Notes: generated from the sequence alone by a model not told the origin. A stretch of 34,051 nt of DNA from CAYNYM01 sp049366815 (GCA_049366815.1 JBMNCO010000112.1:1-34051); one strand, 5' to 3'. Counted from the first letter of the stretch, positions 8,454-17,072 are shown. Made by a program: numbers and translations.

Positions 8454-10559
8454 ATGATAAAAAAGACCCAGAACCTTTCCCTTCATGTCTCACACCTGAA
8501 AGGAGTCGGCCCCAAGAGGGGTGCCCTGTTCGCCCAAAAAGGCATCCGTACGATCCTTGACCTTCTCTTCTTCACCCCTATCCGCTATGAAGATCGCAGA
8601 CATGCCGTCCCGATCGAACCGGCCCTGCAAAGGGACGACCCGGTACTCGTGCAGGGCAGGGTTGTCCTGGGGAGAGAGGAAAAACTCTATCCCAGCCGAA
8701 AGGGCCTTTTCAGAATCCGAATAGAGGACGGGGGAAGCACTCTGGATCTCCTTTGGTTCCGCTACAAAAGGCCTTACCTGATGAGCCTTGCCAGGCCGGG
8801 CAACGCATTGCTGGCATACGGCAGAGTGCGTGAGAGCAGGGGTTTTTGCCGGATGATCCACCCGGAGGTCACCCCCATGGATGGGCACCCCCCGGTTAAG
8901 GGCTCCAGAAACTTTGGATTTTTCGGCGTGTATTCCAACATAAACGGGCTTTCTCCCAGGCTCCTGCGATCCACGATGGATTCGGCCCTCAACCATCATC
9001 TCTTGGAGGTCGTTGACCCCATTCCCAGGGATCTGACCGAACCACTGGGGCTCCCCGATCTGCCAGGCGCCGTCGGATTTGTCCACCGGCCCCCACCGCA
9101 CTGTTCCCTCGATGAGCTGAACCGGCACGACACCCCCTCTCACAAGAGACTTCTCTTTGACCGTTTTTTCCTGGTCATGATGGCCGTCGCCTTTCTCAAG
9201 AAGGCCGGAGACAGGGAATGTGGATATGCCATGGGCCTCCCGTCCTCTCTGGAGAGGGATCTCGACACACTCCTCCCCTTCGCGCTGACGACTTATCAGA
9301 AAAAGGTCGTCCGAGCGATCGCGGCGGACCTGGCATCCGGCAAACCCATGAACCGATTGATCCTTGGGGATGTGGGGTGTGGCAAAACAGCCGTGGCGGC
9401 TGTAGCCGCACTGATTTGTGCGCAGAACCGCAAACAGGCTGCCTTTATGGTTCCCACACAAATTCTGGCCAAACAGCACATGGCCTTTTTCTCCGATCTT
9501 CCCCCCGAAGCAGGTCTCCGCCCCGTGCTCCTCACCGGTCAATCAAAGGCCTCCGAACGGAGAGAACTCCATGGAAAAATCCGGTCCGGGGCCTGCAATC
9601 TCATCATCGGTACACAGGCACTGATACAGGAAGGGATAAACTATGCGGATTTGGGGCTGGTCATCATTGATGAACAACACCGGTTCGGCGTCAAGGAACG
9701 GGCCGCCATGCAGCGAAAAGGCGATCGTCCCCACCAGTTGGTCATGACGGCCACACCCATCCCCAGGACACTGGCCATGACCCTCTACGGTGATATGGAC
9801 ATTTCCTCGGTGGACGGCTACCCAAAGGAACACCGGCCGGTGGTCACACGCATGGTGCCGGAGGCCCGGAAAAGGGAGGTTTTTCATGCCGTGAGGCAGA
9901 CCCTGGAGGCCCGGGAGCAGTGTTTTGTCATATGCCCCGCCATCGAGGGGCCGGAGGAGGGAGGGCTGAAAAACGTTACGGATATGGCTGCGAAACTCGA
10001 AAGGCTCCTCTCCCCGCCTTACAGGATAGGATCGGTCCACGGGCGTTTGGATGTCGAGGAAAGAGAACGGATCATGGAGGACTTTCGGGCGGAACGAATC
10101 GATCTCCTTGTAGGCACGACGGTCCTTGAGGTGGGAATACACATCCCCGGGGCCACACTCATGGTTGTCGAACATCCGGAGCGTTTCGGACTGGCCCAAC
10201 TCCACCAGTTAAGAGGAAGGGTGGGGAGAGGCACGAAAGGCGGTCATTGCATTTTGATGGTCTCAGAGGGTCTGTCTGAAAAGGCCCTTTCCCGTCTGGA
10301 GTTCCTCTCCGGGAGTCACGACGGCTTTGAAATCGCCCGGAAAGACCTCGAAATGCGAGGTCAGGGTGAACTCGCAGGAAGCAGACAGGCCGGGATCGGC
10401 GAACTCGATTTCCAGGAGATCGTAAGTGAGCAGGAGCTCTTCTTCAAGGCCAAAGAGGCGGCCGACCGTCTTCTGGACCGTGATCCGGTCCTTTCCCATC
10501 CTGCCAACGCGCCCCTCAGGGCCTTTGTCGAATCCACACTGACGGCCTCCCTTGATTGA
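8454..10559 (+). CDS. recG: ATP-dependent DNA helicase RecG
   Basis: RecG remodels stalled replication forks and branch-migrates Holliday junctions. From ATG 8454 the protein is 701 aa, near the family norm; an in-frame TTG at 8448 would add two residues. The N-terminal wedge/OB domain covers roughly the first 200 residues (LKGVGPKRGALFAQKGI at the start). The SF2 helicase core has Walker A GDVGCGKT (305-312, Lys311), the DEQH box (406-409), TATPIPRTLAMT, and motif VI QLRGRVGRG near the C-terminal third. The Cys in the Walker A loop (usually Ser/Ala) is a mild oddity. The ribosome-binding site is weak, so the exact start is unsure. It follows pcm by 15 bases. Confidence 0.96.
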   Translation: MIKKTQNLSLHVSHLKGVGPKRGALFAQKGIRTILDLLFFTPIRYEDRRHAVPIEPALQRDDPVLVQGRVVLGREEKLYPSRKGLFRIRIEDGGSTLDLLWFRYKRPYLMSLARPGNALLAYGRVRESRGFCRMIHPEVTPMDGHPPVKGSRNFGFFGVYSNINGLSPRLLRSTMDSALNHHLLEVVDPIPRDLTEPLGLPDLPGAVGFVHRPPPHCSLDELNRHDTPSHKRLLFDRFFLVMMAVAFLKKAGDRECGYAMGLPSSLERDLDTLLPFALTTYQKKVVRAIAADLASGKPMNRLILGDVGCGKTAVAAVAALICAQNRKQAAFMVPTQILAKQHMAFFSDLPPEAGLRPVLLTGQSKASERRELHGKIRSGACNLIIGTQALIQEGINYADLGLVIIDEQHRFGVKERAAMQRKGDRPHQLVMTATPIPRTLAMTLYGDMDISSVDGYPKEHRPVVTRMVPEARKREVFHAVRQTLEAREQCFVICPAIEGPEEGGLKNVTDMAAKLERLLSPPYRIGSVHGRLDVEERERIMEDFRAERIDLLVGTTVLEVGIHIPGATLMVVEHPERFGLAQLHQLRGRVGRGTKGGHCILMVSEGLSEKALSRLEFLSGSHDGFEIARKDLEMRGQGELAGSRQAGIGELDFQEIVSEQELFFKAKEAADRLLDRDPVLSHPANAPLRAFVESTLTASLD

Positions 10560-10617
10560 GCCTCGGCTTCAAGGCGAAGGTGGTGCCCGGATGGTGATTG
10601 AGCGGGCAAGCGATACG

Positions 10618-10645
10618 TTGACGAGCACCGTCCTTTTGATGTAGA
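10618..10645 (+). promoter_or_regulatory. Possible weak sigma-70 promoter before the aminotransferase gene
   Basis: TTGACG (10618-10623) and TGTAGA (10640-10645) are 16 bases apart. The -10 box is a poor match. If used, the transcript would begin just before the inverted repeat at 10666-10753, which would become a leader hairpin. Confidence 0.3.
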
Positions 10646-10665
10646 GTTTCTTTCCATGTTGTTGT

Positions 10666-10753
10666 GTAACATTTCGGCCCTTTGAAAACCGCCCCGACGG
10701 ACTGGAACAGGACATGTTATCCTGTCGAATTTTTCAAAGGGCTAAAATGTTAC
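10666..10753. repeat. Long inverted repeat element with nested hairpin
   Basis: Two 23-base arms (10666-10688 and 10731-10753) are reverse complements at 21 of 23 positions; the outer ends read GTAACATTT and the inner ends CCCTTTGAAAA. Between them lies a second hairpin, ACAGGA and TCCTGT around a 7-base loop (about 10708-10726). The right arm plus flank recurs at 36-70 before ispG. It lies 33 bases before the aminotransferase start codon. It could be a miniature mobile element, a folded leader or a protein-binding site; the sequence does not decide. Confidence 0.8.
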
Positions 10754-10785
10754 GCCGATTTTAATCCAGGGGGAAGGAGAAACAC

Positions 10786-11961
10786 ATGGTGCGGACATTC
10801 AGTAGAATGATGCGGTTGCCTCCCTATGTCTTCAAGACCGTTGACGCCCTCAAGATGGAACTGCGGCGTAAGGGAGAGGATATCATCGACCTGGGGATGG
10901 GAAATCCCGATCTGCCCACGCCCAAGCACATTGTCGACAAGCTCATCGAAGCGGCGCGGAAGGGTCAAAATCACAGATATTCTGCTTCCGCCGGAATCAC
11001 CAAGCTGCGACACGCCATTACGAACTGGTACAAAAGGCGCTTTGACGTGGACCTTGACCCTGACGAAGAGGCCATTGCGACCATTGGTGCCAAGGAGGGT
11101 CTGTCCCATCTGGTTCTCGCCACCACAAGCCCTGGTGATGTGGTGTTTGCCCCGAATCCGACCTACCCGATACATCCCTATTCCGTCATCATCGCCGGCG
11201 GGGATCTGCGGAGCATCCCCATCGGACCGGAGCGGGATTTCTTTGATGATCTTCTCGCGGCCGCCAAGCAGACCTGGCCGAATCCGAAGATGCTGATCAT
11301 CTCCTATCCCCATAACCCCACGACCGCCGTGGTGGACAGGGGGTTCTTCGAGAAGATCGTCGATTTCTGTCGAGAACACGGCATGATGGTCATACACGAC
11401 TTCGCTTACGCGGATCTGGTATTTGACGGCTGGAGTTCTCCCAGTTTTCTCCAGGTCCCCGGGGCAAAAGAGATCGGGGTTGAACTCTTCAGCCTTTCAA
11501 AGAGCTATTCCATGCCAGGCTGGAGGGTGGGCTTCTGTGTCGGGAACAGAGACATGGTTTCGGCCCTCAGACGGATCAAGAGTTACCTGGACTACGGCAT
11601 GTTTCAGCCCATCCAGATTGCAGCCATCATCGCCCTCAACGGCCCTTACGATTGCGTCCGAGAGATCGTCGACACCTATCGGGAGAGACGGGACGTCCTC
11701 ATCGACGGCCTGAACCGGATCGGCTGGCCCGTTGAAAAGCCGAAGGCCACGATGTTTGTGTGGGCGAAGATTCCCGAACCGTTCCGGGAGATGGGCTCCG
11801 TTGAGTTTTCAAAAATGATGATACGCAAGGCAAGGGTTGCGGTATCGCCGGGAATCGGTTTTGGAGAATATGGGGACGATCACGTCCGCTTCGCCCTTGT
11901 GGAGAATCCCCATCGCATCCACCAGGCCGTTCGGGGAATAAAACAGGTCTTACAGGGTTAG
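10786..11961 (+). CDS. alaC: Class I/II PLP aminotransferase, AlaC-like
   Basis: The 391 aa protein is a fold-type I pyridoxal-phosphate aminotransferase. It has the N-terminal IIDLGMGNPDLPTP (33-46), the substrate/PLP Asn in PHNPTT (Asn177), Asp205 in IHDFAYADL and the Schiff-base Lys239 in SLSKSYSMPGWRVGF. The stretch PSFLQVPGAKEIGVE resembles E. coli AlaC (glutamate-pyruvate aminotransferase), and I call it AlaC-like on that basis. The same subgroup also contains proteins annotated as LL-diaminopimelate or aspartate aminotransferases, so the substrate is not settled. The start ATG has a strong AAGGAG. It precedes hom and apgM, suggesting a place in aspartate/threonine-family or alanine metabolism. 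Confidence 0.85.
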   Translation: MVRTFSRMMRLPPYVFKTVDALKMELRRKGEDIIDLGMGNPDLPTPKHIVDKLIEAARKGQNHRYSASAGITKLRHAITNWYKRRFDVDLDPDEEAIATIGAKEGLSHLVLATTSPGDVVFAPNPTYPIHPYSVIIAGGDLRSIPIGPERDFFDDLLAAAKQTWPNPKMLIISYPHNPTTAVVDRGFFEKIVDFCREHGMMVIHDFAYADLVFDGWSSPSFLQVPGAKEIGVELFSLSKSYSMPGWRVGFCVGNRDMVSALRRIKSYLDYGMFQPIQIAAIIALNGPYDCVREIVDTYRERRDVLIDGLNRIGWPVEKPKATMFVWAKIPEPFREMGSVEFSKMMIRKARVAVSPGIGFGEYGDDHVRFALVENPHRIHQAVRGIKQVLQG

Positions 11962-12113
11962 GAGAGGTGAAGGGGCAAGACGCCGCGGCGTTCAATACGA
12001 TGGAGGGCCGAGGAAGCGCGGGGGACAGGACATCCCTGCCCATGCCCTGAACGGCAAACCCTGTTTTGGACAAACATATCTATTTCCATATCTGAAGAGA
12101 GGTCATTGGTCAC

Positions 12114-13418
12114 ATGTCAAACATTAACGTTGGGATCCTCGGTTTCGGGACAGTGGGCTCCGGCACCGCTGAAATTTTGCTGAAAAACAAGGACATCATC
12201 TGCAGAAGGGTCGGATCTGAGATTTCATTGCGAAAGATCGCCGACCTGGACATCCAGACGTCCAGAGGGTTGGATGTGGATCCCGGCATTCTGACCACAG
12301 ACGCCATGGAGGTCATCAATGATCCTGACATTCATATCGTCGTTGAACTCATCGGCGGACTGACCAAGGCCAAGGACTTCATCCTGGAGGCCATGAAAAA
12401 GGGGAAACATGTCGTCACGGCCAACAAGGCCCTGCTTGCGGAGTTCGGCGAGGAGATCTACCGGACCGCCCAGGATCAGGGCGTCAGCCTCGCCTTTGAA
12501 GCGAGTGTCGGCGGCGGCATCCCGATCATTCGGTCGCTTCGTGAAGGACTTTCCGCCAATCGTATCAATACGATCATGGGCATCCTGAACGGCACGTCAA
12601 ACTATATCCTCACGGAAATGACCCAGAGGGGCCTGCCCTACGACAAGACCGTAGAGGGGGCCATCGCCCTCGGTTATGCCGAGGATCCGCCCGCCCTCGA
12701 CGTCGACGGCACGGACGCCGCCCACAAACTCGCCATCCTGGTGTCCATTGCCTTCGGGGTTCCGGTCTTCTTCGGAAACATTTTCAGAGAGGGCATAGAC
12801 AAGATCACGCCCGAGGACATTCAGTTTGCAGGGGAATTCGGCTACTGTCTTAAGTTACTGGCCATCGCCCGAAACCTCGGAGACAGTGTGGAGGCCAGAG
12901 TGCACCCGACCATGATCCCCCGCAATCATATCATGGCGAACGTAAACGGGGCCTACAATGCCATTTACCTGGAAGGCGATTTCGTGGGCCCCAACCTCTA
13001 CTACGGACTCGGCGCAGGGAAAAGGCCGACCGGAAGCGCCGTTGTATCGGATATCATCTGCCTGGCGCGTCAGATCCAGAATGGGATCAGCAGTCTTCTC
13101 CCGCCCCTTGCACACGCCCTCCCCCACGGAAAGGGCATTTCCATACAATCCATGGAGGACGTGGTATGTCCTTACTATTTCCGCTTCCCGGTCATCGATA
13201 AACCAGGGGTCCTTGCCAAGATATCCGGCATCCTGGGTGATCACGAGATCAGCCTCTACTCCGTGATCCAGAAGGGCAGGAAGATCAACGGCTCCGTACC
13301 GGTCGTCATGCTGACCCATGAGGCCAAGGAAAGCAATGTCCGAAAGGCCATTTCCCTCATAGACCAACTGGATGTGCTGACCGACAAGACCATGCTCATA
13401 CGGGTGGAAGAAGGCTGA
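12114..13418 (+). CDS. hom: Homoserine dehydrogenase
   Basis: Hom reduces aspartate semialdehyde to homoserine, the branch point to threonine and methionine. The protein is 434 aa, typical of the monofunctional form. It has an N-terminal NAD(P)-binding Rossmann motif GFGTVGSGT (9-17 region), the KHVVTANKALLA stretch, the catalytic-domain signature GILNGTSNYILTEM, and DVDGTDAAHKLAIL. A C-terminal ACT domain (about 350-430, FPVIDKPGVLAKISGILG) predicts feedback inhibition, probably by threonine. It begins 152 bases after the aminotransferase and ends 19 bases before apgM. Identification is secure. Confidence 0.96.
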   Translation: MSNINVGILGFGTVGSGTAEILLKNKDIICRRVGSEISLRKIADLDIQTSRGLDVDPGILTTDAMEVINDPDIHIVVELIGGLTKAKDFILEAMKKGKHVVTANKALLAEFGEEIYRTAQDQGVSLAFEASVGGGIPIIRSLREGLSANRINTIMGILNGTSNYILTEMTQRGLPYDKTVEGAIALGYAEDPPALDVDGTDAAHKLAILVSIAFGVPVFFGNIFREGIDKITPEDIQFAGEFGYCLKLLAIARNLGDSVEARVHPTMIPRNHIMANVNGAYNAIYLEGDFVGPNLYYGLGAGKRPTGSAVVSDIICLARQIQNGISSLLPPLAHALPHGKGISIQSMEDVVCPYYFRFPVIDKPGVLAKISGILGDHEISLYSVIQKGRKINGSVPVVMLTHEAKESNVRKAISLIDQLDVLTDKTMLIRVEEG

Positions 13419-13437
13419 GACTCCATTTGAGTTACAA

Positions 13438-14658
13438 ATGAACAAGACAAAGCAAAACCGAAAATACATCATTCTTGTCGGCGACGGCATGGGCGACTAT
13501 CCCCTTGCGGAACTGGGCGGCAAGACCCCTCTTGAGGCGGCCCATACCCCTTTCATGGACCGGATAGCCGCATGCCGTCTGGGTCTGCTCAGGACCATCC
13601 CGGACGGCATGGAGGCCGGAAGCGACGTAGCGAACCTTTCGCTCCTGGGATACGATCCGCTGAAATACCACACCGGTCGCTCTCCCCTCGAGGCCGCGAG
13701 TCTGGGCCTGGAACTCACCCCGACCCAGGTGGCCTTCCGCATGAATCTGGTCACCCTGGATCGCAGGTCTGACCGCGAGATCATCATGGTGAGCCACAGC
13801 TCGGGCGACATCACGACGGAAGAGGCGGCACCCATCGTGGACCACCTCCGGGCCGCCATGGTCATGCCCGGGATCGAGATACACCGGGGTGTCGCTTACA
13901 GACACGTGCTCCTCTGGGACCATGGTCCTGAGAAGGCGAGGACCGTTGCGCCTCACGACGTGCTGGACCAGAATATGGCCGCCTATCTCAACGACGCCTC
14001 AGGCCATCCCGTCATTGATCTGATCCGCCGCTCCTGGCCCCTTCTCGACAATCATCCGGTCAACCTCAAACGGGCGCGGTCGGGTCTCAAGGCGGCCAAT
14101 TCTATTTGGCTCTGGGGGCAGGGAAAGGCCCCCACCATGCCCCCCTTCAAAGAAATCTACGGCCTGAGCGGGGGAGTCATCTCGGCCGTGGATCTCCTCA
14201 AGGGCATCGGGGTGTACGCGGGTTTTACCCCCATCCATGTTGAAGGGGCCACGGGCTATCTTGACACCAACTATCAGGGGAAAGCCGCGGCTGCCCTTAA
14301 AGGGCTCAGGGATCTCGATTTTGTCTTTCTTCACGTGGAGGCGCCGGACGAGGCGGGTCATGCGGGCAATATCAAGGAAAAGATCCTGGCCATAGAATAC
14401 TTTGACGAAAAGATCGTCAGGCCCGTTCTCCAGGGCCTGGAGGCCTTTGATGACTGTCGCGTCATGGTTGTCAGCGATCACCTCACGCCGATCGTGAAAA
14501 AAACCCACACCTCGGACCCGACCCCTTTTGCCTGGGCCGGAAAAAGGGAACTGGAGGCCGTGCTCAAAGGTCGCCGTTATAATGAAAAAGAGGCGAAGGC
14601 CGGGGAACTTCTTTATGAGACGGGAGAGGCCCTCATCCGCGATTTCCTTGCCCCCTAG
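13438..14658 (+). CDS. apgM: ApgM-family cofactor-independent phosphoglycerate mutase / candidate homoserine kinase
   Basis: This 406 aa protein belongs to the archaeal-type, alkaline-phosphatase-fold phosphoglycerate mutase family. Metal and nucleophile motifs are intact: GDGMGDYPL (15-23), GSDVANLSLLGYDP with the likely nucleophile Ser62, HVEAPDEAGHAG, and VVSDHLTP. The closely related subfamily TIGR02535 was named 'proposed homoserine kinase' because its genes neighbour threonine-pathway genes; the 19-base spacing after hom here fits that idea well. I see no ThrB-type (GHMP) kinase in the window. Family membership is certain; the choice between mutase and homoserine kinase is inference from context. 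Its ribosome-binding site is weak, suggesting coupling to hom translation. Confidence 0.88.
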   Translation: MNKTKQNRKYIILVGDGMGDYPLAELGGKTPLEAAHTPFMDRIAACRLGLLRTIPDGMEAGSDVANLSLLGYDPLKYHTGRSPLEAASLGLELTPTQVAFRMNLVTLDRRSDREIIMVSHSSGDITTEEAAPIVDHLRAAMVMPGIEIHRGVAYRHVLLWDHGPEKARTVAPHDVLDQNMAAYLNDASGHPVIDLIRRSWPLLDNHPVNLKRARSGLKAANSIWLWGQGKAPTMPPFKEIYGLSGGVISAVDLLKGIGVYAGFTPIHVEGATGYLDTNYQGKAAAALKGLRDLDFVFLHVEAPDEAGHAGNIKEKILAIEYFDEKIVRPVLQGLEAFDDCRVMVVSDHLTPIVKKTHTSDPTPFAWAGKRELEAVLKGRRYNEKEAKAGELLYETGEALIRDFLAP

Positions 14659-14662
14659 AGAC

Positions 14663-14715
14663 GCTCACGCCGGGCCGTTCCACCCCGAGGTGTCTCATCA
14701 GGCCGCGAGCTTTTT
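14663..14715 (+). terminator. Possible imperfect terminator after apgM
   Basis: GCTC, GC and GGCC segments at 14663-14676 can pair with GGCCGCGAGC at 14701-14710, giving about ten interrupted pairs, followed directly by TTTTT. The loop is long and the stem bulged, so this is tentative. It would insulate the alaC-hom-apgM run from adk. Confidence 0.3.
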
Positions 14716-14716
14716 A

Positions 14717-14746
14717 TTGACTTCGTTTTGGATCCCTGTATATATT
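14717..14746 (+). promoter_or_regulatory. Sigma-70 promoter of adk
   Basis: TTGACT (14717-14722) is followed by TATATA at 14739-14744 (16-base spacer) or TATATT at 14741-14746 (18-base spacer). Transcription would begin near 14752, about 45 bases before the adk ATG. AAGGAG at 14783-14788 is the ribosome-binding site. Confidence 0.65.
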
Positions 14747-14796
14747 TTGTGCGCCCAGGCGGGATAGACCTATTAAATTTCTAAGGAGAGCGACCT

Positions 14797-15480
14797 ATGA
14801 ATATACTTTTTTTCGGCCCTAACGGAAGCGGCAAGGGGACTCAGGGTGCGATCGTCAAAGACAAATTCAACATCCCACATATCGAAACCGGCGTAATTTT
14901 TCGGGACAACATATCCCGCGGGACGGATCTCGGGAAGGAAGCCAAAGGATATATCGATCGCGGGGAGCTCGTCCCCGACAGCATCACGATACCCATGATT
15001 CTCTCACGCATCAAGGAAGACGACTGCAAGAACGGCTGGCTCCTGGACGGTTTCCCGAGGAACCTGACACAGGCCCGGGAACTTGACAAGGCCCTGGCGC
15101 AGGAAGGGATCAAACTGGACATCGTGATCGACATGGTCCTTGACAGGCAGATCGCCAAGAATCGTATCATGGGTCGCCGTCTCTGTGTCAATGACAACAA
15201 CCACCCCAACAACATCTATATCGATGCCATCAAACCGGACGGTGACAAATGCCGCATTTGCGGGGGAGATCTCAAGACGCGTTCAGATGACCAGGACGAG
15301 GACGCCATAGACAAGCGCCACAACATCTACTACGATACGGAAACGGGGACCATGGCCGCCTGCAATTACTTCAAGGCTTACTCCGCCAAGAACAACGGAA
15401 TTCCCAGGATCATTGAGCTCGACGGACGCCCGGGGGTGAAAGAGGTCTCAGCAGACCTGCTGAAGCAGATCGAGTCTTGA
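14797..15480 (+). CDS. adk: Adenylate kinase with metal-binding LID (Desulfovibrio type)
   Basis: Adk interconverts ATP + AMP and 2 ADP in the cytoplasm. The 227 aa protein has the P-loop GPNGSGKGTQ (7-16), the AMP-binding DGFPRN (84-89) and a long LID with GRRLC. LID metal ligands read Cys130-x5-His136-x15-Cys152-x2-Cys155, the spacing I recall from the zinc/cobalt adenylate kinase of Desulfovibrio gigas, rather than the Cys4 or Cys3Asp pattern of Gram-positive enzymes. The region TRSDDQDEDAIDKRHNIYYD after the LID also fits that branch. It has its own promoter and a strong terminator, so it is probably transcribed alone. Identification is secure; metal binding is inferred from the residues. 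Confidence 0.96.
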   Translation: MNILFFGPNGSGKGTQGAIVKDKFNIPHIETGVIFRDNISRGTDLGKEAKGYIDRGELVPDSITIPMILSRIKEDDCKNGWLLDGFPRNLTQARELDKALAQEGIKLDIVIDMVLDRQIAKNRIMGRRLCVNDNNHPNNIYIDAIKPDGDKCRICGGDLKTRSDDQDEDAIDKRHNIYYDTETGTMAACNYFKAYSAKNNGIPRIIELDGRPGVKEVSADLLKQIES

Positions 15481-15570
15481 CCACCCGGTCTCCACATCTC
15501 TGACTTTTCTGTGTCTCTGGAGCGGGAAGAACAAAGTCCGTCCATCAAAAGTCATCCTGTTCTGATGAAA

Positions 15571-15605
15571 AGAGAGGGTACCCCCCAGGGGGGCACCCTC
15601 TTTTT
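15571..15605 (+). terminator. Strong intrinsic terminator after adk
   Basis: The left arm GAGGGTACCCCCC and right arm GGGGGGCACCCTC form a GC-rich stem with one A-C mismatch and a very short loop, extended by A-T pairs and followed by TTTTT at 15601-15605. It lies about 90 bases after the adk stop. Confidence 0.88.
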
Positions 15606-15902
15606 GCTGCCCGCCGGGCACGGCCCTTTTTGAATCCCTCCGACGCCGCCTTCACCCCATTTTCGACGGTTACGGCAGTCTTCTTTTCCGGGGCCTAAGG
15701 TGCAGAGGTGCGGGCGTTCGCCGAAAGGTCCGTGGGGCCCTGTTTCCTCGTCTCGAAATGACCACATCATGATAATAAGAGGGGGAATTTTGAATGGGCA
15801 TTCTTCAGTTGACACAAAGAGTCCCTTTCCATATAGTCACCTCCTATGGCTCAGGCACACCTTCTCGGAGGGGCACTTAAATTCTTTACAGAGGGAATGG
15901 AC
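15606..15902 (+). other. Spacer and leader before the TRAP/lut operon
   Basis: No gene is supported between the adk terminator and the dctP start. The first 180 bases hold nothing I recognise. From 15792 onward there is a small inverted repeat, a near-consensus promoter and an untranslated leader of about 60 bases. An ATG at 15846 is in frame with dctP but lies at the predicted transcript start with no ribosome-binding site. Confidence 0.6.
15792..15837 (+). promoter_or_regulatory. Near-consensus sigma-70 promoter of the TRAP/lut operon, with upstream inverted repeat
   Basis: A perfect TTGACA (15809-15814), a 17-base spacer and TATAGT (15832-15837) make a very good promoter with a start near 15844. 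Just upstream, GAATG-GG-CATTC (15792-15803) is a perfect small inverted repeat placed where a regulator could bind. No regulator gene of a lactate-type family (GntR or IclR) is nearby. Confidence 0.8.
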
Positions 15903-16961
15903 ATGGGAAAGAAGATAGCGATCCTGATCAGTGTTACGGCTTTTTGTGTGGGATTTTTTTCCGCTGCCGGTGCCTTCGCAGCAGAAGAAAAGTTTGTCTG
16001 GAAAATGGCCTCTTCGTGGCCCAAGGGGACTATCCTGCAGGAAACCCCGGATCAGTTTGCCGATATGGTCACCAAAATGAGCAACGGAAGGCTGGTCATC
16101 AAGAGCTATGCCGCCGGCGTCCTCGTGGGGGCACTGGAGGTCATGGAGGCGGTCCAAATGGGCACCATCGAAGCGGCCAACTGTTCGCCGAGCTATCAGG
16201 TTGGAAAGATTCCGGCCGCGCCGCTCTTTGGATACATTCCCTTCGGCATGGAAGCTGTACCCTATCTCACCTGGATGTATGAAGGTGAAGGGATGGGGCT
16301 CTATCAGGAACTCTACAAGGATTTCGACCTGGGTTACGCCACCATCTGCGGCATATTGCCTACGGAGGATCTGGCCTGGTCCAATAAGCCCATCAAGACA
16401 ATGGATGATTTCAAGGGCATGAAATTCCGCACCTCCGGGTACTGGGGTGAACTCCTCACCGCCGCAGGCGCTTCGGTCATGATGCTCCCCGCAGGGGAAG
16501 TCTACGAGGCCCTCCAACGGAACGTGCTCGACGCGGGGGAATTCAGCATTCCGAGTATGGACAAGGATCTGGCCTTTTATGAGATCGCCAAGTACCTCCT
16601 GGTCCCCGGCATTCACCAGACCAGCACAATCTTTGACCTGACGGTCAACAAAAAGGCCTGGGAAAAACTTCCTGCGGATCTGCAGGAAATTGTCAAGGTG
16701 GCGGCCCAGGCGATTACCATGAGGACCCTCACCAAGTGCATTAACCAGGATATTTCGGCCCTGCAGTACTTCAAAGAAAAGGGCGTCACGATTGAGTACC
16801 TGAGCCCCGAGATTCAAAAGGGACTCTCAGAAAAGGCCGACGCCCTTATGGCCCAAAAGGCGGCCAAGGATCCCTTTTTCGCCAAGGTCTGGGAATCTCA
16901 AAAGAGGTTCAGGGCAGGATATCAAAACTATAAGTCGCTCATGACGCCTCAGTACGAGTGA
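15903..16961 (+). CDS. dctP: TRAP transporter substrate-binding protein, DctP family (2-oxo/hydroxy-acid type)
   Basis: This periplasmic receptor captures an organic acid and delivers it to the DctQM permease. From ATG 15903 it has 352 aa with a signal peptide of about 26 residues (cleavage after Ala-Phe-Ala). The mature protein begins FVWKMASSWPKGT, and Arg176 in MKFRTSGYWGE matches the conserved carboxylate-binding arginine of DctP proteins. The overall pattern (PAGEVYEALQRNVLDAGEF) resembles the TakP/lactate-binding branch. The start is chosen because GAGGGA (15891-15896) lies 6 bases upstream; ATG 15897 would be too close and ATG 15846 adds non-signal sequence. Position ahead of lutABC suggests lactate as substrate; that is inference. 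Confidence 0.92.
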   Translation: MGKKIAILISVTAFCVGFFSAAGAFAAEEKFVWKMASSWPKGTILQETPDQFADMVTKMSNGRLVIKSYAAGVLVGALEVMEAVQMGTIEAANCSPSYQVGKIPAAPLFGYIPFGMEAVPYLTWMYEGEGMGLYQELYKDFDLGYATICGILPTEDLAWSNKPIKTMDDFKGMKFRTSGYWGELLTAAGASVMMLPAGEVYEALQRNVLDAGEFSIPSMDKDLAFYEIAKYLLVPGIHQTSTIFDLTVNKKAWEKLPADLQEIVKVAAQAITMRTLTKCINQDISALQYFKEKGVTIEYLSPEIQKGLSEKADALMAQKAAKDPFFAKVWESQKRFRAGYQNYKSLMTPQYE

Positions 16962-17048
16962 GGGATTTTTCCAAAAGGCTTCGGATTTGACGGGCGGGCA
17001 TCCTCCCGCTTGCGGGCCGTAAGCGACGATGCATTCCCGTCGAAATTT

Positions 17049-17072
17049 TCGGGGTGCCGAAAGACACCCCGA
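17049..17072 (+). promoter_or_regulatory. Intra-operon hairpin between dctP and dctQ
   Basis: TCGGGGTG (17049-17056) and CACCCCGA (17065-17072) form a perfect 8-base stem around an 8-base loop, with no T run after it. Such a stem inside an operon could protect the upstream dctP message or reduce read-through, raising the receptor above the permease. The rest of the 153-base gap includes a CCCGC/GCGGG stem near 17006-17018 and two similar short stretches (17032-17044 and 17087-17099). Confidence 0.6.
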
